A DNA stretch of 64,000 nt, taken from positions 8,489,501 to 8,553,500 of the forward strand of contig CAJFCV020000005.1 of NCBI GenBank assembly GCA_904066235.2. The letters run 5' to 3'. This document shows positions 9,402 through 20,839 of the stretch, one piece after another. The position numbers and the translations under genes are program-made. Within the stretch, counting starts at the first letter, position 1; each line of letters opens with the position of its first letter. The stretch comes from Bursaphelenchus xylophilus (lineage: Eukaryota > Nematoda > Chromadorea > Rhabditida > Aphelenchoididae). The notes below the pieces were generated by a model. The model saw only the letters and a program-made list of their open reading frames with translations. It did no database searches and was not told the DNA's origin.

Positions 9402-12400
9402 CTACATATTTCCGGGCTTTCTTCCGGCTTGTTTCAGCAAATAATTGCGGAGGGACTGTTGTTGGTCGCGGAAGGAGCGCTGGCGATTCTTTCCGCGGAT
9501 CTTCTGACGGACCATCTGGTAATTCTTGCGTTTCGCGAGGTTTTCGTTGGTTCGGCCGACATGGGGACCCTGAAATTCGAAAAAAGTTATATTATACTTG
9601 ATGAAACTTTTAACTTTTTATAAAAATCGTATTAAAAAATCATCGAAAAAAATGTCAAAGCACAAAACAAATTGAAATACTTCATGCGGGTTGACGTATT
9701 TTACCAAAAATAAAACGTTTTCATCCATTTCACACCCGTTTTATTATTAAAAAAGTCTTAATTTTACGACACCCTACCTAAAATAATATAAAATCCTCCC
9801 TCATTTGCATCAAAACCACATCAAAAAAAAATTTAAATAGTGTAAAATCGCTTTACATACTCTCCACAATCCGTTTCACTCCCAAAAATTTACTTTTCTC
9901 ATCAAAATTCATCTACTCCTCATGTTGAACATCCCAAATCTCAAAAACTGGTCTCTTTTCCCAAACCAGCCCTTCCCAAACTTTTCAATCCTCTCCTCCA
10001 CCACTTACATTCTTCTTTCTCTTCTTGTACATGTCCTTATCACCTCTTCCTTCCTTGATTTGTTCCAATCTTTCGGCCTTGGTCTGTCTCCTCATTTTCT
10101 TATGGAAATGTGTGATATCGCCAAGACTAGGCAGGGAAGCGCCTTCTGATCGTTTGCCAATTATCTCTTCCACTTCGTCCTTCAGTTTCATATCATCATT
10201 GGTCAATTTTTTATTTTTGAAATTCGGGTTTGCGGCCGCCAATTGTTTTCGAATTTGATGGGCCTTGATTTTTTTGAAGTCGTCATCGGTGAGAATCCTG
10301 CTTTCCGACACAATACGAGCCTTCGCCAACGCAGCCTCGGCCGAGAGCTTCTGAAATTTGAAACATGAAGCAAAATTTTAAAAAAAAATTATATTGCACT
10401 TGATTATATTAACAAAAAAAAACAACCAAATTATGATATTTTCTTCGTACTACAAAAAAAAAATAAAACTGTAAAATGCATTTTTATGAGTCCACAGAGG
10501 CCATTTTACATCAAAATCCCAAATTTTTAGACAAAAAAATCAAAATTTATCCAAATTCTGCCTAAAGTAATATCCCAACCCTCCAAAAATCATCTCCAGT
10601 CCTCTCAAAACCTATTCCAAAAACCTCTACCTGCCCCAAAACCCCCGTAAATCACCCATATTCCCATTTCCACATCCAAAAATCCTTACCTTTTCCAATT
10701 TCTTCACCTTCTTCTTCTCGGCCTTGCTGAATCTGACTCTTTTCGGTTTCTTTTCCTCTTCCTCTTCGTCCTCCTCGCTCTCCTCTTCCTCTTCACTCTC
10801 TTCGCCCTCTACTTCCTCCATTTCCTCTTCATTTTCGTCCAATTCTTGTTCATTTTCCTCATCTTCTTCTTCTTCCTCATCAATCTCCTCCTCCGAGTCC
10901 GTTTCGATTTCAATTTCCGATTCCGAGTCGTTGATATCGATCCAGCTGGACTCTGAGTCCGATTCCTCTTCATGTTTTCTCTTGCGGCTCTTCTTTTCCT
11001 CCTTTATTTCTTCTGTTTTCTCATCTTCTTCTTCATTGAGGACCTCGGCGCCGGGCAAAAAGTCAAAGGTTGTTTTTTGGCCAAATTCCTCGGCCAATTC
11101 GAGGCCTTCCGTGGGGCGTCCGCGGTATTTGCCGCGGAGCAAGGTGGGATTTACAGCGCGGAAAAGATGAATCAGGCCTCTGGCGGCCATCGAGACGTTC
11201 TTATTCTTGTAGTTTTTGTACTGAAAATGATCAAAATAAATAATGAAACTAATTTTTGCAACAGAAAAAAGGGATGTCTTGCAAATTGACAGTAAAAAAA
11301 GTAATTTTAGAGACATATATGTACAGTGGGGGACCTGATCCAGTGGCAAAAAACGTACCATTTTGCATCCGGGAAGTATCAAAAATGTGGCAAAATGCTT
11401 CCCTCTCCAAGTGAAAAAACTTCTTTTTGAAGGGCGCGACCTTGTTCCTCACAAAAAGAGCGGGCGCGCTTTTGAAATCCGAGTTTTTTCACTTGGAGAA
11501 GGAGGTATTTTGCCACATTTTTGATGCTTCCTGGATGCAAAATGGTACGTTTTGTGCCACTGGAATAGGTCCCCCACTGTATTTAAAAAAAAGTCCTCAA
11601 AATCCCAAAAAATCCCCCTTCCAAAAGCTCCTCTCACCTCCGCCAAATCCTCGATCACATCCCGGCTCGCTGCAGCGGGGCAATTGGCAAAAATCTCGCG
11701 AATTGCGTTCAACCCAACAGTCATCGCCTCCGGGGTGTTATTATCGGAGACAAAGTTGTGGGAGATGACTTTGACCAGTCCCTCCACCAGATCCGTGGGC
11801 ACCAATTCGTGGCAGGCTTGGGCGGCGTACAGCAAAATCCGGGTCACTTCTCGTTGTCTGGGCTGCAGGAATCGGTGGAGATACGAGTAGAAACCGAGGG
11901 TTTGGAGTTGGTGGACACCGATCAGGCGGGCAACCAGGGCCATGTAGAGGAGGCGGACGGTGTAGCGCTCATTTTTCTTGCCTAAAATTCCACTTTAAAC
12001 TCTTCGAAACACAAAAAAATTACCTTTTCAGAAATTAAAAATGTAATTAATTTCAGTAAAAATTACAACTTCAAAAATTTTTGTCATGGATAACATCAAA
12101 AATTCCCCATAATCTTTCCGAAATTGTTATTAATTTATTTCACCTCTTCTATAGCTCCTCCATCACACCCAAAACCTCCGCTTTACCGAAAAAAATTGAG
12201 ATTTTCATCAAGTTTTTTCTCATGGTTAATATAAAAATTTCCCAATATTCGTTTGCAACCCCCTCCCTTCAGAATACCCATTCTCCTTCAAAACCGCCTA
12301 AAAATCAGCCACAAAACAAAAAAATCTCACCTTCAAGTACTGAAAACAATCTGTCGCACAACGTCTGTGGGTCATATATCATCCTCATCGCCTCCAGATT

Positions 12401-14050
12401 GCAGTTCTTTCTGTTTTTATCCTTCTTTTTCTTCTTGTCTTTATTGATCGCCTTCTTGGCTTCTTCCAGTTGTTTGGCTCGTTTCTTGGTCTTCTTTGTG
12501 TGACGGAAGGCAGTGGCCACTTCTTTCAATGTCTTGTGGTCATCTTTTTCGTTGTCCGATTCCGAATCCGACTCCGATCCTTCGCCGTTCTCCTGTTCCG
12601 AGCTTCCCAGGAAGAAACGCATTGCCGTGACCTAAAATTTCGATTTATTTTTACAAACATTATATTATCCATAGCAAGTTCTGAGTAAAATAATTTAAAA
12701 AAAATGGCAAAAATTTTTCACCAATTTTGCCAAAACCGAGCCAAATTTTCGATTACAATTGTCTACGGTATACCGCGGTATACGTAAGACCTTAGATTAC
12801 GCAATCCCATAGTACCCTAAAATTTCAACAAAAAATAAACAAAAAATAACCTGAATTTTTGTGTTTTTGTTGAAGATGCACTGCGAAATTGCATTTGCAG
12901 TCTTGGCATCCCTCCAGAATTGTCTTCTATACGCGTCAATTAGGATCAATTCAGCGCATCGGGCAATAATTGCGCGGCTGTCTTTGCTCTTGGCAAAAAC
13001 AAATGCTTGAAACTTGGGGTCGGCTCGATTGAATTTCTTGTGTTGTCGTCTGATGAACCCAATAATCGCACCCAGAAGGAACTTTCTGAAATGAAAAACA
13101 ACTTTTTTTCAAAATTTTTTTGACCAAGTGGCAAGTACAACATAAAAAGCCGTAATCTTTTTTAAATTCATACCTCAATGGTTTGTCTTCGCATTTGAGC
13201 AGGTCAAAAAACAAATTGAGAGTCTTTTCCTGATCAATTAGGTTCCGATTTCTGAGAGTAACCACCGCTTTTATGAAGGCCAAGCGGACATGTGGGTCTA
13301 GGGCATTTCCTTGCGCCCTGAGGGTCTGATCCAAATTTTCGCCGAAAAGCTTGGCACTCTCTGAAAATATAGTCCATTTACTGTCTTGGGATAAAATTTG
13401 CTTGGATGTGAGAAGCCAAAAATGGCAAAAAAATCAAGTATAATATAAAGTAGTCTCAAAAAATTGAAAAAAATGGTGCTAAAGCAAAAGTAAAGCCTCA
13501 TACGTAATGAAAGATCTCCCAAAAGGAATTTCAGAGTTTACTGAGTCCAAAACATTCGCATAGAACGACCTAATCAACAAAAAACGTCAAAAAACATCGA
13601 GTATAAGATAACTTGAATACCAACAAAGCAAAAAATAAACCCAAATCCATATTTTATGCCTTTATAGGTCCAAAACCACTCTCCTATAAAATTTCAACCC
13701 ACACTGGGCCTATAACTTCCATTTTTCAACTATCTAAAAACCAAAACTTCGGAAAGGATCAAGTCCAACATACCTGGATAGCAAAAAGCGACACCCGACA
13801 AGAAAGTGGTCAACTCCAACAGGGGCTGGATGTCCATTCGATGCATTGAGGGCTGGATTTGGAGGAGTTTACCGAGTTCGACGAAATGGGTCATTTGCTC
13901 ATCGAAATCATCCTTATAAGACTCGGGGTCTTTTCGAACAAATTCTCCGAGAAGTCCGAGGTTGTCCCCATCCAAACGAGCACCAGTTTTGGGCTGAATT
14001 TGGAGGGATGGGGCCGTTTTCGGGGCCGGCTTGGAATTTGTCAGCACCAT
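9402..14050 (-). CDS. SDAD1: SDA1 / SDAD1 family 60S ribosome-biogenesis protein
   Basis: Eight exons (14050-13774, 13360-13174, 13085-12851, 12631-12331, 11981-11638, 11220-10690, 10350-10009, 9569-9402) join in phase to give 794 aa. SDA1 proteins act in the nucleolus and nucleus in 60S pre-ribosome maturation and export. Hallmarks seen: an N-terminal helical repeat region (ALDPHVRLAFIKAVVTLRNR; DAYRRQFWRDAKT), a Lys-rich block, the very conserved HRFLQPRQREVTRILLYAAQ, then IHLFRAVNPTLLRGKYRGRP and PGAEVL. A long Asp/Glu/Ser tract (about residues 490-610) follows, then a basic tail with RQKIRGKNRQRSFRDQQ. It is somewhat longer than the human protein because of the acidic tract. TTTTTAG stands 2 nt before the ATG, a likely spliced-leader site. 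A hairpin MITE sits in intron 5. Frames on the opposite strand of the acidic exon are shadows. Confidence 0.93.
11324..11579. mobile_element. hairpin MITE, CAGTGGGGGACC family, copy 1
   Basis: CAGTGGGGGACCTGATCCAG at the left is mirrored by GGTCCCCCACTG at the right with TA on each side. The two halves are complementary almost throughout, so the element is one long hairpin. It lies in intron 5 of SDA1. Other copies are at 35756-35989, 37369-37614 and 42525-42765. Confidence 0.85.
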
Positions 14051-14959
14051 GGCTAAAAAGTAGGGAGAAATTGAGTGATATTACAAAAAAGGAAAAAAAT
14101 TATGGAAGTAAATAGAAATTATAAAGAAAAATCAAAACTTTTGTAAAGAATAAAACACTCCAATTTACAATAGGCATCAATTTCGCAAAATTATCAAAAT
14201 TTTACATTACACTAGGTAAAAATCATTAAACATTGTATCTCAATTCGTATTTAATCACTCAAACATCACTTAAAACATCCCATAAACCAACAACTTCACA
14301 ATCCATAAATAAATCCCGTAAAAAATAAATTTTTATATTGCACTAGGCACTATAAAAACATCAAAATCCACCTCAAAACAAATAACTTCCTACTGTAATC
14401 AAACAGTACTTGGTTTAAAATCCAATCGTATATTATAATTTATTCATACAAAAGAATGATAATCGATTATACGGCGTATTTTAGGGGGATTTTTCTAATT
14501 ACAATTAGCCCGCTTGGATTGTCAGAAAAATACTTAAAAAAGCGTATCTTAGGAAAAGAAAAATCGTAAATTATTCATTGAAAGGGCACTTTAGGTGGGG
14601 ATCAACGGTTTTACACGTCGGATGGTGGTAGAAATCAAGGGGAATCGTCAAAAAATATCAAGAAACATGGACAATATAGCAAAAAAATAAAATTTCTCAA
14701 TTTCAAATCTTCTGCAAAAAATTCCTCCATGCGTATTTTACAAAACAAGGCGTTGAGCAAGCTATTTCGCAGGAAACGGATTTAAAAAAGCGCGCCAATT
14801 ATGAGGATTTCAGAAATCGCAGAAGATTTCATTAATCTTCATGGATAATATAAATACAAAGTAGACTTCGAATAACTTATTCTCCACTCTTGTTCTACTG
14901 GATAATTACACAAATTGGGGCGGATTCATCGTCAAAATGAACCGTTCAAGAGTGCGGGG
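14051..14959. other. spacer between SDA1 and dynein intermediate chain genes
   Basis: Both neighbours are on the minus strand, dynein upstream. No gene is seen. The spacer holds short motifs that recur in introns across the window: CATGGATAATATAA at 14840-14853, TATATTGCACTAGGC near 14336 and ACATTACACTAGG near 14205. Possible minus-strand poly(A) signals (TTTATT on the plus strand) lie near 14440. Confidence 0.5.
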
Positions 14960-17776
14960 TCAAACCTGTTGAGATGAGATTCTTCTTGGGAAGGATTTGC
15001 CTTGAAAATCCACTGGCTTCGAGTCTTGGAGGGCTTCATAGAGGACTCTGAAATCGTCATCAAGTTATAAAAAGCACATTTCATCTCAATTTTCAAGTAA
15101 AAATCGGTTAAAAATCGGAAAAAATGAAAATTTTATGTTACCCTAGGCCAAAATCCGGTCTAAAACAATATTTTCCAAAAAATATAAAACTCTATGAACC
15201 TCTAAACAAATTTATAATTTCCTATTTTTAATGTTGAAACAGTTACAAACACCAAAAAATCAAAAATTTCCTCAATTATCACCAAAATAGACATTACACT
15301 AGACATCTGATCTCTTACCCGGACATGACATCCCATTCGGAATGTTTTACATTCTTCAAAGTTTCGTGGACTTCGTAGAACTGTGCGCTGCCGTCGAAGC
15401 CCAATCCCACCACATGATGGCCATCTTTGCTCCAGCAAACTCGCTGGATTGGCTGGCCAAAGTCCATCGTTGCCACTGGATCCTCCGTGTCCGTGTTCAG
15501 ATTCCACAAATAGAATTTGCCGTTTAGTGAAGACGAGACAAAGACCGCTGGATGGATTGGAGACCATTTAATGTCCGTGATGGATGTGTATCCATGCTTA
15601 TGACGGAAGGAAAGGACCGGTTCGGAGGGTTCCTGGAGATTCCAGAGGTGCATATCAAAGTCCATCGAGCCGGTTAGGCAATAATTCGAAAAATCCGCCG
15701 GTCCTGGAGTCTTATGGAGGGCGACGCATTGCACTGAGCCGTCATGGACTAAAAAATCGAGATAAAAAACATCAACCTCATATTATACTACCTAGTTTAA
15801 TATAAAACTAAAATTTCCTATGGACTCACCGTTAATTTCGCGTGACATTTGTCCTTGGGCGTCATGACGCTCTCCCAAATATAGGCAACCATCTTCGCCA
15901 CCCAGAATAAACTTGTCGAATCCGTTGAGGAAGATATCCGAAGACATGATGGACAGCTAAATCAATATAAATTAATGTCTCTCCCTCCTCAAACGCCTCT
16001 CCAAATGCTTTCTAGGCCCATCTACTTACCTGTTTTTTCGTAGGGACTCCAGAAGCCGAGATTTTTTCGACCGGCGAATGCATATTATCCAAGCTCCACC
16101 AACAGATGACACCGTCCACGGATGTGGTCATTAGGTTATGAGAATGGTGTGTTCCAACCACATGCATCCCATTTATCGTCTGGGTATGTCCTCTGGCGCT
16201 GATTTGACTCCTCGACACCGGAATCTTCTTGTTGTTTCGCATGTCCCACACACATAATTGTCCCGTTTCACATCCGCCAAGGACCAACTTTGGGTGGAAG
16301 CGTGAAAAACAAACTGATCGAACCTTCGCGGTGGCGTGGAAAACTAGCCTAAACTCCGAAACAATATCAAAAACTCTTGAACTCAACTTACTCTGGATTT
16401 GGAGTGGGATAAACCGTATTCCAGAGGTTGATTATACCTGTTGGGCCACCTTTTCCATCCGGTTCTCCGTTCACGAGCACCGCCATTAGTTCAGGATGGG
16501 CATCGCAAAACTCCACACCGTATCCTCTTTGATTCTGGAGGTATTTTTCGCAATTGAAGGTTGATTTCAGTGTCAACAAAGCGTCCGAATGTATGTTATC
16601 CATGTCCGACTGATAGTCGGTCGCAATATCGGCCACGGAATCACCGGCAAAGGCCCGTTCGAAGAGCCTTGAAGCTCTGAGGACAAACTTTTGGAAGCCA
16701 TCGTCATGAAGGATCTTCTCTTTCTCTTGTTCTGTGAGGGGAGGTAGTTTCTTGGCCTTCAGAACATGTTCTTTTTCTTCGTGTTTCTCTTCGGCCTGAA
16801 ATTAAAAATACAAAAATTATTAAGTTTCATGTAAACTCAGCCCTCAAATAAGTCTTCTCAAACACCCAGACGACAGTTTCAGGCTTGAAAATCACTCATA
16901 TGCGAAACCCCTAAAGTTCTAACCAAAAATAATATAAACCTACAGGCTCGGTTGTTCTGACTTTCCCCAGAATCTTGTCAATTGCCAGACTTCCATCAAG
17001 ATCCAAATCACCGATAGTGTCATGCCTTCCATCCACACTGATGTCATCAAATTCAAATCCATCAGCTGAGCCAGTACTGAAGTTGTCCATGTGACTGTCA
17101 ATATCCATTGTTTGTGTGACTTTGGAGTATTTAACATCATTCTTTGGGTGAACACTAATACTGGAGTTGTGGACAATCTCACATGCCGTCGGCCGGCGAT
17201 TCAAATTGGCGTCCTACAAAGATTTTTTTCAAAACGAGTAATATCACAATAATAGATCAACTCAAACATAAAGAAACGCCGAAGAAAAAACGATAGAAAG
17301 AACACAAAATAGAAGTCCACACAATAAAAGGCCAAAAAACACAAACCAAAGCAACAGGTTCTTCACTAGACGCATCGTCGCCTACTTTTCCATAACCATT
17401 CACCATGAAGTTCGGAGCCGACGCATTCATCGGCAAACTCGGCGCAGGGGCTATACCGACCTCTGCCAGCAAGTCGTCCATGTTTTGTGTGGACAACACT
17501 TGTCTTATACCATTTCCTGAAGAAAATTTAAATTATCCATGGCTGTGATGAACGAATTTCTGATTCATAGGCCGCAGAAAAAGTAAACACCAACACAATA
17601 GAAGAAAAACAATTACCATTATCTTGCAAAGATCCATTCACACCATTCGAGGCGGCGGAAGCTGGTAGAGTCTGACGACCTGCAGTCCTCATCTGACGTT
17701 CCATTTTGAGCCTGGCCAGCTCGGCACGCTTTTGTTCAAGTTCCTGGTGCCGCCGAAGCGCAGCATCGTCCACCAT
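14960..17776 (-). CDS. dyci-1: cytoplasmic dynein 1 intermediate chain
   Basis: Eight exons (17776-17617, 17516-17347, 17213-16944, 16795-16392, 16348-16030, 15956-15830, 15748-15319, 15047-14960) join in phase to give 655 aa. The intermediate chain is the WD-repeat scaffold that links dynein heavy chain to light chains and dynactin. The N terminus is a short charged coiled coil (QELEQKRAELARLKMERQMR) as in the dynactin-binding helix. A Ser/Asp-rich linker follows, then LPPLTEQEKEKIL and a WD40 region from about residue 260, with WNTVYP, CVWDMRNNKK, CWWSLDN, LWNLQEP and FYLWNLNTDTEDP. The C-terminal tail is short. TTGTTTCAG lies 7 nt before the ATG, a likely trans-splice acceptor. The symbol is the C. 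elegans orthologue name, transferred by similarity. Confidence 0.9.
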
Positions 17777-18632
17777 GTTCGAGCTGAAACAAGAATTTAT
17801 CTTTTTATATCTTGCTTTATTATTTTTTTTACATAAACAGGCAATGCTCGAATATTCTCATAATTAACGTAATTTTTTGGTAGAAAAAACCGCTAAAACT
17901 AGAGACAAAATCTTTGAGAGATATAGTGAGTCATAAAGAGTCCAATTAACCTCAAAAAACGCTCATTTACAAGTCAAATTTCGTCGGTTTGTCAACATTT
18001 TTATCACTCCATCTACACCAAAGTCCGAAGTTTGTAAAAACCCGCCATTTTACACACTGCTTTCGAAATTGCAAATAATAAAAAACAAAATCAGCCTCGG
18101 ACCACAGGTTTCCCTATACGGAGCTCCAAAGAACGAGGTAAAATAGGCCATTACTCCAGCTCGACGGGCATTTTGTCTTTTGCGCATTATCCGGATGGTA
18201 AATTCCTCAGAAAATGAATGGAAAATAGGCCCCAAGCCCGTTTTTCCGCTCGCCTTACGACGTCCTCTCCAATTTCGACCCCACAAAGATAAAAGAAGTT
18301 CTTTTTTTGCTCGTGCATCAGAAAAGAAAGAAAAAGATGGGAAGACTTGACACATCAGCTCATTTTGAGTCAACCCTTCTTCTCGCCGTTTTTGTCTCCA
18401 AAAACTTGTTTTTGGCTTACTTCGACTGTATTTTACACTGTTATAGTAATGCTAGTTAAATTTATTGTTTTTCAGTTGAAGTTAGCAACATTTCTTGCTG
18501 TTGCAATGATTGAGTTCAGTAAAAAGTCATTTTTGCGAGAAAGGTTTTTAAAAAAAATGTAAAAAAGAAAAAGTTCCATTTCTAGTGCATTTATCAAAGC
18601 TTATACCAACAACTGTCCACCTCAACTTGTCG
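17777..18632. other. upstream region of dynein intermediate chain, no gene seen
   Basis: AT-rich sequence with no supported exon. It probably contains the promoter and outron of the dynein gene on the minus strand. The frame at 18050-18373 has no acceptor or coding composition. Confidence 0.45.
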
Positions 18633-18695
18633 GTCCTACTGTACAAAATTGGACAACGAAAGAGTTGACACACTGAGTCGACTGTGGCTTTTTCT
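18633..18695 (+). repeat. 63-bp direct repeat, left copy, flanking a hAT-like element
   Basis: It begins GTCCTACTGTACAAAATTGG and ends GTGGCTTTTTCT. A copy with about four changes stands at 19867-19929, immediately beyond the other end of the element at 18696-19866. This is far longer than a hAT target duplication. Confidence 0.8.
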
Positions 18696-19866
18696 CAGGG
18701 GTGGTCAGCGGACCCTATTTTTCCGATTTTCGGCCCGCGGCCCGGCCCGTCTTATAGCGCTATTAATTGGATTGTCGCCATCCGAGGGGTAAAATGTTTC
18801 GTCCTTTGACGAATTTATACAGTTTTTCCTCTGCAGATGGGCAAACCACTCTAATAGTTGCTTTAAAGCTGTTTAGGAGACATGCAAACGTTCTACGGTC
18901 GCGTATGAACATAATCTTAAAGTAAGTGTTACAAAAACTTTATTATTTTTCAGTGAGCAAATTCTGAACAACAACAACAGCGAATGTATACCATCGGAAC
19001 ACTGACGAAACACCTTGGGACCTTTACTTTGTTTCTGAAATGGCATAAACTGAAAAATAGTGAAAAAATAAAATGTTTGTAACACTTACCTTATGACTAC
19101 GTTCCTACGCGACCGTAGAACGTTTGCATGTCTCCTAAACAAATTTAAAGCAACTATTAGAGTGGTTTGCCCATCAGCAGAGGAAAAACTGTATAAATTC
19201 GTCAAAGGACGAAACATTTTACCCCTCGGATGGCGACAATCCAATTAATAGCGCTATAATCAAGTGTAAAAAAGTGAAAATAACACCATATTCCACATAA
19301 AAGCAACAAAATAGTCTTGAACATTATCAAGAAAAAATTTCTTGCGAGAAAAAATATTTTTCTCCTGGAACGGAATGCCAAGATCAAGAGAATTTGCAGG
19401 GAAATTCGCCGGCATTTGAAGATTTTTTCGATGTTCCGGCCCTTCTTTCTCGGCGGATTCTGCAAAGCGCGAGCTAGGATGTTCGCAATCGAATAAGAAA
19501 ATTCTAATCTCCATCTATGCCAATTTTTATAAAAATCTGAGCGTCGCACTTCGGGTACTTCCCTTGTTAGGCAAAAAAGGCGTTGATATAGCTAGTAAAG
19601 GATCAATGTGATAGTTTTGTGGTTCTATAATGGAACTATAGACTTATAAACGTTTTAGAACTTGAGAAACAGCAACTATAACAACATCAATTAATTTTCC
19701 CGGCGCGAAAACAATGAATGCCAACGGTTTGGCATTGTAATTTAGACGGGCCGGGCCGGAAAAAACCCCAGACCCGCGGCCCGTGACGGGCCCGGCCCGT
19801 CTGTCAATTTCCATTTTTGAGGCCGGCCGGCCCGTTTGGGCCGGGCCGGCCCACTGACCACCCCTG
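18696..19866. mobile_element. hAT-like element A (CAGGGGTGGTCAG ends), with nested insertions
   Basis: It begins CAGGGGTGGTCAGCGGACCC and ends with the complementary GACCACCCCTG. Both ends carry GGCCCGGCCCGTCT-type subterminal repeats. The right 280 bases are the reverse complement of the left part of element B (19993-20518), and the left 45 match element B's right end, so A is an inverted sibling of B. It is interrupted by a foldback element (18752-19259) and a fragment of the ACAAGGGAAGTACCCC family (about 19440-19570). No 8-bp target duplication is found. Instead 63-bp direct repeats flank it. Confidence 0.75.
18752..19259. mobile_element. foldback element nested in hAT-like element A
   Basis: TTATAGCGCTATTAATTGGA at the left is mirrored by CCAATTAATAGCGCTATAA at the right. 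The arms pair for about 180 bases, including GCAAACGTTCTACGGTCGCG and its complement, around a 150-base loop. It has no coding capacity. Confidence 0.75.
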
Positions 19867-19929
19867 GTCCTACTGTACAAAATTGGACAAAGAAAGAGTC
19901 GACACATTGAGTCGACTGTGGCTTTTTCT
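19867..19929 (+). repeat. 63-bp direct repeat, right copy
   Basis: Partner of 18633-18695. It continues into unique sequence (TCCCAAATGTCAGACTTGAC), so the right copy marks the original genomic context. Confidence 0.75.
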
Positions 19930-19992
19930 TCCCAAATGTCAGACTTGACTCAACCTGTACGGGTCAAGTTTTTTCTTATCCAAGCTCGCGAG

Positions 19993-20518
19993 CAGGGGTG
20001 GTCGCCGGCCCGGCCCGGGCCGGCCCGGCCCAAACGGGCCGGCCGGGCTCAAAAATGGAAATTGACAAACGGGCCGGGCCCGTCACGGGCCGGGCCGGGC
20101 CGCGGGCCTGGGGTTTTTTCCGGCCCGGCCCGGCCCGTCTAAAATACAATGCCAAACCGTTGGCATTCATTGTTTTCGCGCCGGGAAAATTAATTGATGT
20201 TGTTATAGTTGCTGTTTCTCAAGTTCTAAAACGTTTACAAGTCTCTAGTTCCATTATAACCACAAAACTATCACATTGATCCTTTACTAGCTAGATCAAC
20301 GCCTTTTTTGCCTCAGTTTAGATCCCGAGCCTGGGCGCAGTTCGCAGAACCCTCTATAGACGGGCCTGCACGGGCCGGGCCGGGCCGGGCCAGGCCCGTC
20401 ACGGGCCGGGCCGGGCCGGGCCTGGAAAAAGACTAGACGGGCCGGGCCGGGCCGGTCAATTAGACGGGCCGGGCCGCGGGCCGAAAATCGGAAAAATAGG
20501 GTCTGCTGACCACCCCTG
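19993..20518. mobile_element. hAT-like element B with 8-bp target duplication
   Basis: The ends are CAGGGGTGGTC and GACCACCCCTG. The flanks are CTCGCGAG at 19985-19992 and CTCGCGAG at 20519-20526, an exact 8-bp duplication. About 150 bases at the left and 160 at the right are arrays of GGCCCGGCC/GGGCCGGGCC. The central 210 bases are ordinary sequence. There is no transposase, so it is non-autonomous. The preserved duplication suggests a recent insertion. Confidence 0.85.
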
Positions 20519-20558
20519 CTCGCGAGTTCTCGTTTTTCATTTTTCGCGAGATTCTAGA

Positions 20559-20793
20559 GGCTTCGTGGAAATTGGACAGAGTGAAATTCGACAGAGTGAA
20601 ATTGGACAGAAATAATTTGGACAGAGCGTGGAAATTGGACAGGGTGAAATTGGACAGAGTGAAATTGGACAGGTTTTCGCTGCAATCGTACGAAATGTCA
20701 ATATTGAATCATCAAATAATTATTTTTTGCAGTGAAAAAAATCTGTCGAGTTTCACTCTGTCCAATTTCACTCTGTCCAGTTTCCACGAAGCC
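20559..20793. mobile_element. short hAT-like element made of GTGAAATTGGACAGA repeats
   Basis: The ends GGCTTCGTGGAAA and TTTCCACGAAGCC are inverted repeats, flanked by ATTCTAGA on both sides (20551-20558 and 20794-20801), again an 8-bp duplication. The left arm has about six head-to-tail copies of GTGAAATTGGACAGA. The right arm has inverted copies. The 235-bp element ends 39 bases before the trans-splice acceptor of the THUMPD1 gene, so it occupies the promoter or outron of that gene. Confidence 0.8.
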
Positions 20794-20839
20794 ATTCTAG
20801 ATGCTAAAAACTTATTAAAATTTGCTGTTTTAGTGAATA

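Noticed and set aside
10724..11170. Long plus-strand Ser-rich open frame
   Set aside because: It is the antisense of the Asp/Glu-rich exon of SDA1. Acidic codons GAG/GAA/GAT read as CTC/TTC/ATC and frame-shifted TCC/TCT.
19644..20279. Pro/Gly/Arg-rich frames on both strands
   Set aside because: Same cause: GC-rich subterminal arrays of the hAT-like elements A and B.
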